The notes below the pieces were generated by a model, which was not told the origin of the DNA, searched no databases, and saw only the letters and a program-made list of their open reading frames with translations. Below are positions 37,371 through 46,805 of a stretch of 64,000 bases of DNA, one piece after another. Positions within the stretch are counted from its first letter, which is position 1. Each line of letters begins with the position of its first letter. Origin of the DNA: Bernardetia sp. ABR2-2B. Lineage in GTDB: Bacteria > Bacteroidota > Bacteroidia > Cytophagales > Bernardetiaceae. The stretch lies in assembly GCF_037126435.1 (NCBI RefSeq), contig NZ_CP147020.1:2469293-2533292 (forward strand). The letters run 5' to 3'. The translations under genes and the position numbers were made by a program.

Positions 37371-38329
37371 TTTGTATTGTTTTTATATACGAAAAAGAAA
37401 AAAACATTTTAGTTAGCCATTTGCTTCAAACAAATAATGAAATACTTACACAAAATGAAGAAATACGCCAACAGCAAGAAGAAATAGTTACCATTAATGA
37501 TAATTTAGCATTAAAAAATGTAGAGCTAGATACAATACTTAGAAACCTAGAACACAAAAATTTAAAAATTACTGACAGTATTAGGTATGCTAAAACAATA
37601 CAACAGGCTATGTTGCCTTTTTCCAAAAAAATAAATAGCTTTTTTGTGGATCATTTTATCTTATATCGTGCAAAAGATATTGTCTCGGGAGATTTTTATT
37701 GGTTAGAAAACAAGTCTGATAGTAATACTATATTTTTAGCCGTTGGAGATTGCACTGGTCATGGAGTTCCTGGTGCTTTTATGTCTCTAATTTCTTTTTA
37801 TATTCTTAATGATATTGTACTTAAAAAAAGTCTCTCTAACCCTGATACTATATTAGAAGAAACACATAAGCTTACTCAAATAGCTTTAAAACAGAATAGT
37901 TCTAATAATTCGGATGGAATGGATATCGCTCTTTGTGTTATTACTAAACTAGAGGACAAAGTACAAGTTTCTTTTTCTGGAGCGAAACGTCCACTATATT
38001 ATACAAACCCCTCCTCAAATAAAATTGAACAACTCAAAGGAACTCGCCGTTCTATAGGTGGAATAACTCATAAAATATTAAAACCTTTTGAAGTAGAAAC
38101 TTTGTTTTTAGAAAAAGGAACTACACTATATTTAACTACTGATGGTTTCGCTGACCAAAATAATAAAGACAATGAAAAATTCTCTAGCTTACAATTGATA
38201 ACAATGTTGTCCGAAATAAATCATTTACCACTTCATGAGCAAAAAAAGCAATTAGAAATTGCATTAGATAAACACCAAGAAGGAACTGAACAACGTGATG
38301 ATATTACAGTTTTAGGTATAAAATTATAA
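37346..38329 (+). pseudogene. Phosphatase half: coiled coil plus SpoIIE/PP2C domain
   Basis: The frame is open from 37346; an internal TTG at 37421 or no start at all is available, so separate translation is doubtful. A coiled coil (NEILTQNEEIRQQQEEIVTI ...) leads to a SpoIIE-family PP2C domain: SIRYAKTIQQAMLPF, the metal motif VSGDFYW, VGDCTGHGVPGAFMS with its Asp, SGAKRPLYY, TTDGFADQ and the last Asp pair in RDDITVLGI. All metal ligands look intact. In this phylum such proteins dephosphorylate Ser/Thr residues of anti-sigma-antagonist-like STAS proteins. See the membrane half just upstream. Confidence 0.75.
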
Positions 38330-38353
38330 GTTTTACTTTCTTATTTAAGTTAG

Positions 38354-38386
38354 ATTGGGGGTTAATAATCTGTTTCTTACCCCAAT
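38354..38386 (+). terminator. Weak terminator after the phosphatase gene
   Basis: ATTGGGG pairs with CCCCAAT over 19 bases; the following tail is A/T-rich but not a clean T run. Confidence 0.35.
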
Positions 38387-38399
38387 TAAATTAATCTTT

Positions 38400-39257
38400 A
38401 TGGAAATCAGAAATTTAAGTGAAACCAATTTTGATACTTTAATAGAATGTTTTTTACTTTCTTTTGAAAACTATTTTGTCAAAATGCCTACTGATATAGA
38501 GTATTATAAACAGAGATGGAAAACAGCAAAGGTAGATTATCGTCTTTCTTATGGAATGTTTGATAATGAAAAATTAGTTGGTTTTATCATTCATGCTATT
38601 GATGAGAGAAACCAAAAAAAAATTGCTTACAACACAGGAACAGGTGTAACTCCTTCTTACAGAGGACAGAAAATTGTTCAATCTATTTATGACTATGCTA
38701 TTGATGATTTACAAAATAATGGAGTTAAGAGGTCTATCTTGGAAGTGATTACAGAAAACACAAAAGCTATAAAATCTTATCAAAATACTGGCTTTAAAAT
38801 AACGAAACGCTACAAATGCTTTGCTGGAGAAATCAACATTGAAAATCAGTTTAGAGATAATTTTGAAGTCAAAAAAGTAAATTATTCAGATATAGACTGG
38901 TCAGAACTTCCAAATCAAGATGCTTATTCTTGGGACAATCACTTTAAGATTATCAAGAATGGAAACTATACGTATTATCAAATTTGGAATAAAAACGGCT
39001 TAGAAAATAGATTGGAATCCTTCTTTGTCATAAACCCTAGTAATGGATATATCGCACAATTTGAAGTTTTGGTAAATGAAAAGCAATCTAAAAAACTAGC
39101 TTATCAAAGGCTTTTTTCTGCTGTCAAAGATATTTCTCCCTTCATCAAAATCAATAATATTGACACAAAATTTGAAGATAAGATCAATTTTCTTGATTCA
39201 GTAGGCATCGAAAATATAATTGACCAATATGAAATGGAAATGAATTTGATAAAATAA
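38400..39257 (+). CDS. GNAT-family N-acetyltransferase
   Basis: The ATG at 38400 is used; the frame reaches back to a TTG inside the terminator-like hairpin. The 285-residue protein has an N-terminal GNAT domain (1-145). The acetyl-CoA loop is GVTPSYRGQKIVQSIYDYA, an R-G-x-x-(I) variant of the Q/RxxGxG/A motif, and motif B is VKRSILEVITENTKAIKSYQ. The C-terminal 140 residues look like a second, degenerate GNAT fold (YTYYQIWNKNGLENRLESFF), as in tandem GNAT enzymes. The acceptor is not predictable. Confidence 0.85.
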   Translation: MEIRNLSETNFDTLIECFLLSFENYFVKMPTDIEYYKQRWKTAKVDYRLSYGMFDNEKLVGFIIHAIDERNQKKIAYNTGTGVTPSYRGQKIVQSIYDYAIDDLQNNGVKRSILEVITENTKAIKSYQNTGFKITKRYKCFAGEINIENQFRDNFEVKKVNYSDIDWSELPNQDAYSWDNHFKIIKNGNYTYYQIWNKNGLENRLESFFVINPSNGYIAQFEVLVNEKQSKKLAYQRLFSAVKDISPFIKINNIDTKFEDKINFLDSVGIENIIDQYEMEMNLIK

Positions 39258-39340
39258 CCTTTGGTCTTCATTTTGCAACTACTTATTTGATTAATAAATA
39301 ATTCTTTTCACTAAAAAATCATTTTAATCTAAACTCTACT

Positions 39341-39832
39341 ATGAAAATCATTAAAACTACATCGAATCTAATGAGTAAAATTACCCTTCTATCATTACTC
39401 TTCTTTTTTATTGGGCTAACAACTACTTTTGCTCAAAGTGAAAGAGGAAGGCAAATGCGAAATAAGAATGCAACAGTAGAAGGAAAAGCAGAAAAACGCT
39501 CACAGCAGTGGCAAAGAAAGTTTGGATTAAATACTACACAAACTTCTCAATTAGAAACTGCTATGGCAGAACAAATGAGAGCAAAAAATGCCCTAAAGGG
39601 AAAAGGCAATGGCTCAAGCAAGAAAGATAAAAGACAAGCAATAAATAATACCTTTGACGCAAAAGTAAAGAGGATATTTACCCCTACACAATATGCTCAA
39701 TATAGAGCAATGAAAGATGATAAAAAAGCAAAAGGTAGAAAAAACAAGAAGAAATGGAAAAAGAAGAAAAAAAATAAGCACAAACATCAGAATGATGATG
39801 ATGAAGACGACGAGGATGATGATGACTTTTAG
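39341..39832 (+). CDS. Secreted small protein with Lys-rich then Asp-rich tail, Spy-like core
   Basis: The 163-residue protein has a signal peptide (about 1-31, TTTFAQ). The core (KRSQQWQRKFGLNTTQTSQL ... RIFTPTQYAQYRAMK) resembles the helical LTxxQ-type motifs of Spy/CpxP-family periplasmic chaperones. The tail is extreme: about 22 residues almost all Lys/Asn/Arg, then HKHQ and an all-acidic end (DDDEDDEDDDDF). Such a charge-block tail could bind metal, phosphate or nucleic acid. I do not know of a named family with this exact tail. Confidence 0.72.
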   Translation: MKIIKTTSNLMSKITLLSLLFFFIGLTTTFAQSERGRQMRNKNATVEGKAEKRSQQWQRKFGLNTTQTSQLETAMAEQMRAKNALKGKGNGSSKKDKRQAINNTFDAKVKRIFTPTQYAQYRAMKDDKKAKGRKNKKKWKKKKKNKHKHQNDDDEDDEDDDDF

Positions 39833-39859
39833 TCCATTTCAATATCTTTGTTAGGATTG

Positions 39860-39938
39860 AAGACCTGTTCAGACGAAATGCTTCCAGTTATTGTTTCTTC
39901 AATAATTAGGATTTATTTTACTCTTTTGAGCAGGTCTT
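39860..39938 (-). terminator. Possible long-loop hairpin between convergent genes
   Basis: AAGACCTG (39860-39867) pairs with CAGGTCTT (39931-39938), which overlaps the stop codon of the oxidase gene. The loop is 63 bases, so this is a weak call. Confidence 0.3.
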
Positions 39939-41277
39939 AAACCTTTTTAATCGTTTCCATAATCTCCTCAACAGCCCTTTCTGCCGTTTCAAGTGCGCCA
40001 TGAACGGTTGCAAAATGACCGTTGTAATGTGTGGCTTCTCCTGCAAAGAAAATTTTGTCTTCAATCGGACGAGCTAAGTGTTTTCTAAGTTTGTGCGAAC
40101 CTATGGAAGCATACGAGTAAGAACCTTCAATATATTCCACCTTTGCCCAGTCCAAATATTCAAAATCTAAAATAGTAGCCGACGCATTTCCGTCAAAATG
40201 TTTGTCTAGCTCATCAATTAGTTTTTCTAAAATCTGTCCTTTTGAAAATCCATTTTCTGTATAATGTTTGGCTTTATCTCCCATAATAAATGCCGTCAGA
40301 CCAAATGTAGAAGGATTTTTTATATACGGAACAGTTTCCCAATATTCGTTTGCTGCTTCCATTCCTACTAAATATTCTGTTTCTGTGCCGTCATTATATT
40401 TTTTCTGCCAAAAATTTTCAGAAAAATTTAGGAAAAATTTAATTGCATAATTATCCATTCCTATTTTATCAATGGCTTCTTGTTTTTTGGGTGGAAGTTC
40501 TGGTAAGAAAATGATTTTGTTTTGCTTTAATTGTGTCAATGGAACAGTTACCAAAACAGCATCTGCTCTATAATTTTGAAAATCTTTTGTGATAATCTCT
40601 ACACCTTCTGCAAACGAACGAATCATAATTACAGGTTTTTCTAGCTGCAAAAATGGCTTTGTTTGCTCTTTCCATTCCTCCAAAAGACTCTCAAAGGACA
40701 TACACATTCTATAATTTTGTTCCCCAGCTTCCCATTTATACTCTTCAATAGCTAATGATTTCATTCCTAAACTCTTTAGGTTTGTTCCCAAAGCACCAGC
40801 AAAAGCTTCATACCAACGATATGCATCGGGCTGACCAGTAGGCGTAATGTTGTGCTGCTCCAAAAAATCACTCAATGAAATATCATCGCCTTTATATAAA
40901 TGATGTCCTTCGTAAAACTCTTCATAATCAGAAAAATACTGCTTGGCATCTTGCAGTTTTTTGATTTTTTTGCGTGAAAATAATTCATCTCGCCACAAAA
41001 AAGAAGAATTACCTTCTTTGTGTAATTTGTCTGCTTTTTTTGCCATTTTGTGAAATAGCGTACCTTTTCCGTGTACAAACTCTGCTCCCATTTCTAACTT
41101 GTAGGGAAAACGCTCCGTTTTTGTCCAAACTCGCCCTCCTGTTCGGTCAGAGGCTTCTAAGAGGGTTACTTCGTGTCCTTGTTCTATTAATAAAGAGGCT
41201 GCATAAAGTCCTGCTGCACCTGCACCAACAACAATAATTTGTTTTTTATTCGTAACTTTTGAAGAAGGAGTTTCCAT
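39937..41277 (-). CDS. FAD-dependent amine oxidase (flavin monoamine oxidase family)
   Basis: The 446-residue protein begins with the FAD-binding Rossmann motif VVGAGAAGLYAASLLIEQGH (about 16-35), the acidic strand end LLEASDRTGGRVWTKTERFP and the family's GGR turn. The C-terminal FAD closure FAGEATHYNGHFATVHGALE is present. It should oxidise an amine (polyamine, aromatic or amino-acid) with O2, or act as a related desaturase. There is no signal peptide, so it is cytosolic. The gene stands alone. Confidence 0.92.
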   Translation of the reverse strand: METPSSKVTNKKQIIVVGAGAAGLYAASLLIEQGHEVTLLEASDRTGGRVWTKTERFPYKLEMGAEFVHGKGTLFHKMAKKADKLHKEGNSSFLWRDELFSRKKIKKLQDAKQYFSDYEEFYEGHHLYKGDDISLSDFLEQHNITPTGQPDAYRWYEAFAGALGTNLKSLGMKSLAIEEYKWEAGEQNYRMCMSFESLLEEWKEQTKPFLQLEKPVIMIRSFAEGVEIITKDFQNYRADAVLVTVPLTQLKQNKIIFLPELPPKKQEAIDKIGMDNYAIKFFLNFSENFWQKKYNDGTETEYLVGMEAANEYWETVPYIKNPSTFGLTAFIMGDKAKHYTENGFSKGQILEKLIDELDKHFDGNASATILDFEYLDWAKVEYIEGSYSYASIGSHKLRKHLARPIEDKIFFAGEATHYNGHFATVHGALETAERAVEEIMETIKKV

Positions 41278-41357
41278 AGAAATAGCTATTTTTTTTGGAT
41301 TGAAAGAATGAGCTTAGTGTAAAAATAGCTTTATTTTTTTGGTTAGAAAACTAATAG

Positions 41358-41738
41358 TTATTCTTCCTCTTGATTTAAGTCATCTAAAAATTCATCTGTT
41401 ACTTCACTAACTAAACTTTTTAGGCGATTATCTGATATATTTTCTTGTATTGATTTATCGTAAATACTCATCAAAAAAATAGTAATTTCTTCCTCGTCGT
41501 CAATATTTACCTTTACTAGATAATTAATTACTCTCAATCCACCACTTTTCCCCTTTCCTTTACTTTTTACAGCTAATCGAACCTTATAAATATTTTCTTT
41601 TATAAGTACTCCTGTTTTAGGGTTTGCTAGTAGAGTTTCTTCTAAGTCTATTAATTCTCCTTTCAAAGAAGAATACTTTTTTAATAGTTTCTTAGACTCT
41701 CTTCTAAAATTTTCAGTAATTATTATACTAGATTTCAT
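41358..41738 (-). CDS. RelE/HigB-like type II toxin
   Basis: The 126-residue protein has the RelE/ParE-like order: an N-terminal helix pair (ENFRRESKKLLKKYSSLKGE), the strand IYKVRLAVKSKGKGKSGGLR with many basic residues, VINYLV and the late strand ITIFLMSIYDKS. The C-terminus carries an acidic extension (LVSEVTDEFLDDLNQEEE) longer than in typical RelE. It probably cuts mRNA on the ribosome. It starts within the end of the antitoxin gene (11-base overlap), the usual layout for such pairs. Confidence 0.85.
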   Translation of the reverse strand: MKSSIIITENFRRESKKLLKKYSSLKGELIDLEETLLANPKTGVLIKENIYKVRLAVKSKGKGKSGGLRVINYLVKVNIDDEEEITIFLMSIYDKSIQENISDNRLKSLVSEVTDEFLDDLNQEEE

Positions 41739-41949
41739 TCAAAAAATCCTTTAATGTAGTTGCTTTTTTTTCTCCTCTTTGTATTTGTCCTACTTCTTTA
41801 AAAGCATCTTTTAGTTGCCTTTTTAGTTCTGTTTCTGCTTTTAGTTGTTTTACTTCCTTCAAAAATGTTTCCCATTCTGAAACAGAAAGTTGAACAAATA
41901 ATTTTTGTCCTTGTTTATCAACTACGTAATTTGCCTTTGGATAATTCAT
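41728..41949 (-). CDS. Antitoxin of the RelE-like pair
   Basis: The 73-residue protein is translated first and overlaps the toxin gene by 11 bases. It opens with a short strand domain (YVVDKQGQKLFVQLSVSEWE) followed by a long charged helix (FLKEVKQLKAETELKRQLKD) and ends with TTLKDFLNEI. The layout fits Phd/RelB-type or AbrB-like antitoxins that bind both DNA and toxin. An autoregulated promoter should lie in the 120 bases upstream. Confidence 0.82.
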   Translation of the reverse strand: MNYPKANYVVDKQGQKLFVQLSVSEWETFLKEVKQLKAETELKRQLKDAFKEVGQIQRGEKKATTLKDFLNEI

Positions 41950-42072
41950 ATTGTTTTTAGTATTTAGATAGACTTTTTCTAAAAAACGTTGTTTTGACTG
42001 ATTTAGTTTTTAGTAATTGTAAAATAGCTTTATTTGTAAGCAAAGACAAAAAAACTAGACTTTAAATTATTT

Positions 42073-42534
42073 ATGAAAAACAGACATCCAAACCGTACAG
42101 TTCAAATTGGTTTTTTAGTAAGTATTATACTATCATTTCTTATTTCTCTTCTCTTGGATAGTAGTAGTGCAGTAGAAATGCCGTTTCAAGATACTTATAT
42201 TGTATTACCACTTTATCTTTTTATTGGTTTATTAATTTCCCCATTCATTTTTTATTTTCTCTTTTATTCCGTCATAATCTTGATTAGAAGACAAACAAAT
42301 CCTTTACTATCAAAGCTTCATTATTATATTAGTGCTTTTTCAACACTTATTTTATTTGGTTTATATTTCCTCTCTACTTCTCATGATTTCATTCCAAGAA
42401 GATATTTTTCCCATAATGAGTACGAACCTATACTTACCTTTTCAAATTCATTTTTTATTCCATTGATTATTTATTTGACTATTCAGTTCGGCTTCTTCTT
42501 CTACTTCCTTTTCACAATCAAAAAAATAAAATAA
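42073..42534 (+). CDS. Four-TM membrane protein of unknown function
   Basis: The 153-residue protein has four predicted TM helices (IGFLVSIILSFLISLLLD, YIVLPLYLFIGLLISPFIFY, LHYYISAFSTLILFGLYFLS, FFIPLIIYLTIQFGFFFYFL) and a basic N-terminus. I do not recognise a family. The gene is alone, 124 bases from the antitoxin gene on the opposite strand. Confidence 0.7.
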   Translation: MKNRHPNRTVQIGFLVSIILSFLISLLLDSSSAVEMPFQDTYIVLPLYLFIGLLISPFIFYFLFYSVIILIRRQTNPLLSKLHYYISAFSTLILFGLYFLSTSHDFIPRRYFSHNEYEPILTFSNSFFIPLIIYLTIQFGFFFYFLFTIKKIK

Positions 42535-42688
42535 GTTCAAATTAGAAAAAACCAAAACTTTTCGTTTAAAAAAAGGTTCTATTATATATAACGCACAATC
42601 ATATATATATTCTAAATCAATATTCTTGATATAAGTAGATTTAGAAATATTTTTAATATATATCATTTTTTAATCTAAAGAAAAAAAC

Positions 42689-43195
42689 ATGTCAGAAGTA
42701 AAAAATCTCATTGCTAAAGAAGCTATCGATAAAATGAAAGAAGTCGTGAAAGACCAACGAATTTGTATGTTTGCAACTCAACTTGCAAAAGCACCTTTTT
42801 CGGTTTGTCCGATGACAGCACAAGAAGTATCAGACGACGGACACATTTTGTTTTTGAGTGCAGCAGATAGCGACCACAACGAAAAAATATTATTAGACCC
42901 ACGAGTTCAGCTTACATTTTCAAACGTTTCGAATAGTGAATTTTTGAGCGTTTATGGAAAAGCAACAATTTCGAAAAATAAAGAGAAAATTGATAAAATT
43001 TGGGACCCATTAGCAAAAGCATGGTTTCCAAACGGAAAAGATGACGTAAATCTTACAATTATTGAAGTATTTCCAGAAGATGCCTATTACTGGGATACAA
43101 AAGACGGAAAAGTTGTTTCTATGCTAAAGATTGTAGCATCAGCAATGACAGGCGAACAAATGGATGGAGGAATTGAAGGGCATTTGAAAGTGTAA
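42689..43195 (+). CDS. Pyridoxamine 5'-phosphate oxidase-like (general stress protein 26) flavoprotein
   Basis: The 168-residue protein has the split beta-barrel fold of the PNPOx-like family: ICMFATQLAKAPFSVCPMTA, ILFLSAADSDHNEKILLDPR, VQLTFSNVSNSEFLSVYGKA and the C-terminal YYWDTKDGKVV. Members bind FMN or F420 and are often stress-induced oxidoreductases; the true PNPOx active-site set is incomplete here. It is followed directly by a palindromic terminator that it shares with the sensor kinase gene. Confidence 0.87.
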   Translation: MSEVKNLIAKEAIDKMKEVVKDQRICMFATQLAKAPFSVCPMTAQEVSDDGHILFLSAADSDHNEKILLDPRVQLTFSNVSNSEFLSVYGKATISKNKEKIDKIWDPLAKAWFPNGKDDVNLTIIEVFPEDAYYWDTKDGKVVSMLKIVASAMTGEQMDGGIEGHLKV

Positions 43196-43213
43196 TTTAA
43201 AGCTCCTATAAGT

Positions 43214-43255
43214 AGCACCTATGAGATTTTGAAAGTCTTATAGGTGCTTTTTTTT
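43214..43255. terminator. Palindromic terminator (Bacteroidota-type, core TTTTGAAA)
   Basis: AGCACCTATGAGATTTT and GAAAGTCTTATAGGTGCT form a stem with few mismatches, followed on the plus strand by eight T that overlap the kinase stop codon. It resembles the palindrome at 47585-47617, with the same TTTTGAAA centre. Confidence 0.7.
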
Positions 43256-46200
43256 ACTGTTCTAAGGTTTCATTTCTCTCAACTGGAAGATAAATCAAAA
43301 ACGTAGTTCCTTCTCCAATCGTACTTTCTACTTCTAGCTTTCCTTGATGTTTTTCTATCAATCCAAAACTTATTGAAAGTCCTAAACCTGTTCCTTGTCC
43401 AACTCCTTTTGTGGTAAAAAAAGGTTCGAAAATCTTCTGTCTTGTTTCTTCGTTCATTCCTCCTGCTGTATCTTGAATCAAAACTTTTGCTGTTTCTATC
43501 TTTAATGGAGATTCTTCTTTGGATAGTTTTTGGGTAGAAATAATAATTTGGTCTTTTTTAGTTGATTGCTTTTCTTCTTTTTCTCTTTTCTCTCTTTGTT
43601 CGTCTATTGCTTGAATTGCATTTGCAATAATATTTGTAAAAACTTGATTGAGCTTACCAGGAAAGCATTCTATTTGGGAAATCTGACTATCAAAATTTCG
43701 AACTATCTCAATATGGTCTTTATACTGTGGACGCAAAATAACAAGTGTAGCTACAATATTTTCATGCAAATCTGCCCATCGTAATTCTACCTCATCTAAC
43801 CTAGAAAAAGTACGCAGCCCCTTTACAATCTCGCTCGTTCGGTGCGCTCCGTATCGAATATCTTTTACCAGTTGGTGTAAATCTTCTTTTAATTCTTCAA
43901 ACTGAATTTCTTTTTTTAAGACCAAAATTTCATCAAACTTTTCTTTCATTTTGCTCTTTTTCACTTCTGACTCATCTTGTTTTTCTATTCTTTCATATTC
44001 TTCATACAAAGTCATAAGCTCTAAAAACTCATCTAATGTAACTTGAAGCGCATCAACTCCTGCATAGACAAAATTGATTGGATTATTTATCTCATGAGCA
44101 ATCCCTGCTGTAAGCTGTCCCAAACTTGCCATTTTTTCAGACTGTACTAAATGAATTTGAGTTTGATTCAGACGTTGAACGGTGTCTTGTAGTTCTTCTT
44201 TTTGAGTTTGAAGTTGTGTTTTTTGTTTTACTATTTCTTCTGTTCGACTAGTAACTTCTCTTTCTAAATAAATTTGATTGCGTTTGTACTGCAAATTACG
44301 AAGGTAATAGACGAGAATTAAAATCAAAATCAGTCCTAAAACTCCTCCCACTTGAAACACCAAACGCTGATACCAATGAGGTTGTATAATCAAATTGATA
44401 ACTGAAGGATTTTCTTCGTTCCAACTTCCATCGGCCTTTCTAGTAATCACTTCAAAACGATACTCGTTAGGAGGAAGATTTGTATAAGCTGCATTGCGCT
44501 GGTTTTGAGAATCGATCCAATCTTTATCAAAAGGAATAAGACGGTATTTGAAATCTAAAGAAGCTGAGTTTTGATAATCAAAGGCTGTAAAGAAAATCGA
44601 TAAATATTGAGTTCCTGCTTCTAAGGAAATTTCTTTACTGAAATCATAAATTTTTCTCTCATCAGTTTCTATTTTTTCAAAAATTGCTTTTGAGTCGTTC
44701 TTTCTTTTTGCAATCGTCTCAGGATTTATCTTTGCAACACCTCTATATGTTGGAAACCAAATATTACCCTTAGAATCGACAAGACCTTTTCCTGTTCCGA
44801 CCATTTGGTCACTTTTCATTCCATCAGTACGATTGAAAAAGCGACAGTCGACAAGCTTTCTTTCTCCACTAGCAAAATCATTGAGCTGCTTAGTTGCTAT
44901 TCTCATTATTCCATTATTAGAAGGCAACCAAAAATATCCTTCATTATCTTCCAAAATATCAAAAACAGTAGCCTCACAAAGTCCTGAACTAGCATCAAAA
45001 TTCGTTATTTTATCATCTTCTATACGTGTAAGTCCTGCATCTGTACCTAACCAAATAATATTATTCGCATCGACAAAAATGGAGAAAATAATATTACTTA
45101 CGAGCCCGTTTTGTACCCAAAGTTGTTTTGTAATTATTTTGTTTTCTATAAATGAAATCCCTCTTTTTGTTCCGACAATTAATTTTCCTGTTTTATCTTC
45201 TGCCATACTCATTACGGTTTCGGAAGCTAAATTACTGTCTATTTGCTTGAACGAATCTGCTTCCGTGAGATAAAAAAGACCTGCTCTTCGTGTCCCTGCC
45301 CATATTGTAGAGTCTTTTGTTTGAAAAGTTAGGCGAACGTGGTCATCTATAAGTCCACTATTAGGAGCATAAATTTTGTGTTCGTTTTCTCGTGTAATCT
45401 TGACAAGTCCTCCATACGTACTTATCCAAAGACTAGAATCCCTATCGAAAAGCATATGTCTAACACGCTGACTAGGAAGCTGCAAAGGAAGTTTGGCATT
45501 TCTGACCGTATTTCCATAGACAATAGAAATAGAATCACTCTCTCCTGCCACTAAATATTTTTCAGGTGTAAATTGAATAATAGAATAAATTACGTTCGAA
45601 CAAAGTCCTTCACTCGGACTAATATTTACAAAACTACCATCTAAAACCTGTACAAGCCCTCCTCTAAACATTCCTATCCAAATATTTCCTTCTTTATCAA
45701 CAAGTAGTTTTTGAAGAATATTACTTGCAAGACCTTGCTTTTCATTGTAGTTTTCAAGACTATTTGTTTTTTTATTGAACCGATACAATCCATTTTCAGA
45801 AGCAATCCAAAAAAAACCGTTTGTATCTTCCAAAATATCATAGGCATCTTTTATTGCATTTATTTTTGGATAGGGAGAGTTAGCTAAAGAATCTCCTCTC
45901 AAAAGTCTTAGTCCTTTATCTGTTCCTACCCACAAGTTTTTATTGATATTCTTTGCAAATGAAATACCTCTAGTTTGCTCAAAATCTACTATTCTAGTTA
46001 TTTTTTCATTTTGATAACGCACTATATCTCCACGCTGTGAAGCAAAATAAAGTGAATTGTCTTTTTCTAAAATAAAATAAATTGCACCTTGAAGATGCAA
46101 ACGAAGCTCTTTAAGAGGTCTTAGTTGTCCATCTTTGTAAGAAAAAACGCCATTCGAACTTGTTCCTATCCAAATAGTACCTTTCTTATCTTCATAAATA

Positions 46201-46637
46201 ACTTCAATGCTATATTCATTTATAATAGAAAGCTCTATCGGAACAGTCAGTTGGTTGTTTTCATATTTCAAAAGTCCTCGTTGTGTGCCTATCCATACAT
46301 TTCCTTTCGAATCTGATAAAAGCGAACGAATTGCATGAGAGCGAATAATGGGTGTGTTTCTGACAGTATAAGAAGTAAATTTTGCGCCATCAAAACGAGC
46401 TAATCCGTCGTGTGTAGCAATCCAAATATACCCTTTTTGGTCTTGAATAACATCTAAAATAGCATTTGAAGGTAGTCCTTCTTCGGTAGTCCATTTTCTA
46501 AAAATATATTGAGAAAGGCTTTTTTTAGAATCAAGATTAATAGTTTGTTGAGCGAAACAAAAAGAAGGAAATACTAGAAAAGAGAGAAAAAAAAGCACAA
46601 ATAAAAAACCTACTAAATAAGTAGTTTTTTTGAGCAT
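43254..46637 (-). CDS. Hybrid-architecture sensor histidine kinase with periplasmic beta-propellers
   Basis: The ATG at 46637 opens the signal peptide MLKKTTYLVGFLFVLFFLSF; an ATG 19 codons earlier is also possible. The periplasmic part (about 35-700) is a chain of reg_prop propeller strands (GYIWIATHDGLARFDGAKFT, NVWIGTQRGLLKYENN, and many more) closed by a Y_Y_Y domain (YRFEVITRKADGSWNEENPS). One TM helix (LGLILILILVYYLRN) leads to a coiled coil, the dimerisation helix with the phospho-acceptor His848 in GIAHEINNPINF, and the ATPase domain (NIIANAIQAIDE, DTAGGMNEET, GTGLGLSISFGL). No receiver or AraC domain follows and no response regulator gene is nearby. Confidence 0.92.
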   Translation of the reverse strand: MLKKTTYLVGFLFVLFFLSFLVFPSFCFAQQTINLDSKKSLSQYIFRKWTTEEGLPSNAILDVIQDQKGYIWIATHDGLARFDGAKFTSYTVRNTPIIRSHAIRSLLSDSKGNVWIGTQRGLLKYENNQLTVPIELSIINEYSIEVIYEDKKGTIWIGTSSNGVFSYKDGQLRPLKELRLHLQGAIYFILEKDNSLYFASQRGDIVRYQNEKITRIVDFEQTRGISFAKNINKNLWVGTDKGLRLLRGDSLANSPYPKINAIKDAYDILEDTNGFFWIASENGLYRFNKKTNSLENYNEKQGLASNILQKLLVDKEGNIWIGMFRGGLVQVLDGSFVNISPSEGLCSNVIYSIIQFTPEKYLVAGESDSISIVYGNTVRNAKLPLQLPSQRVRHMLFDRDSSLWISTYGGLVKITRENEHKIYAPNSGLIDDHVRLTFQTKDSTIWAGTRRAGLFYLTEADSFKQIDSNLASETVMSMAEDKTGKLIVGTKRGISFIENKIITKQLWVQNGLVSNIIFSIFVDANNIIWLGTDAGLTRIEDDKITNFDASSGLCEATVFDILEDNEGYFWLPSNNGIMRIATKQLNDFASGERKLVDCRFFNRTDGMKSDQMVGTGKGLVDSKGNIWFPTYRGVAKINPETIAKRKNDSKAIFEKIETDERKIYDFSKEISLEAGTQYLSIFFTAFDYQNSASLDFKYRLIPFDKDWIDSQNQRNAAYTNLPPNEYRFEVITRKADGSWNEENPSVINLIIQPHWYQRLVFQVGGVLGLILILILVYYLRNLQYKRNQIYLEREVTSRTEEIVKQKTQLQTQKEELQDTVQRLNQTQIHLVQSEKMASLGQLTAGIAHEINNPINFVYAGVDALQVTLDEFLELMTLYEEYERIEKQDESEVKKSKMKEKFDEILVLKKEIQFEELKEDLHQLVKDIRYGAHRTSEIVKGLRTFSRLDEVELRWADLHENIVATLVILRPQYKDHIEIVRNFDSQISQIECFPGKLNQVFTNIIANAIQAIDEQREKREKEEKQSTKKDQIIISTQKLSKEESPLKIETAKVLIQDTAGGMNEETRQKIFEPFFTTKGVGQGTGLGLSISFGLIEKHQGKLEVESTIGEGTTFLIYLPVERNETLEQ

Positions 46638-46805
46638 AGAAATAAAGAAGTATTTTTTTTTAAGATAATTCACTCTCTTTTTTGTTTTTTTCAAAATTGA
46701 AGTACGTCAAATTTTTTGAGTTTTGGAAATTAATAAAGTATATAAACATAGGTTTGAGAAGTTAGTTAGAAAACAAGACTATTTCAAAACCTTATTTTTC
46801 ATTTA

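Noticed and set aside
44833-45273. 146-codon plus-strand frame inside the sensor kinase gene
   Set aside because: It is antisense to well-conserved propeller repeats of the kinase and its protein has no motif; a shadow frame.
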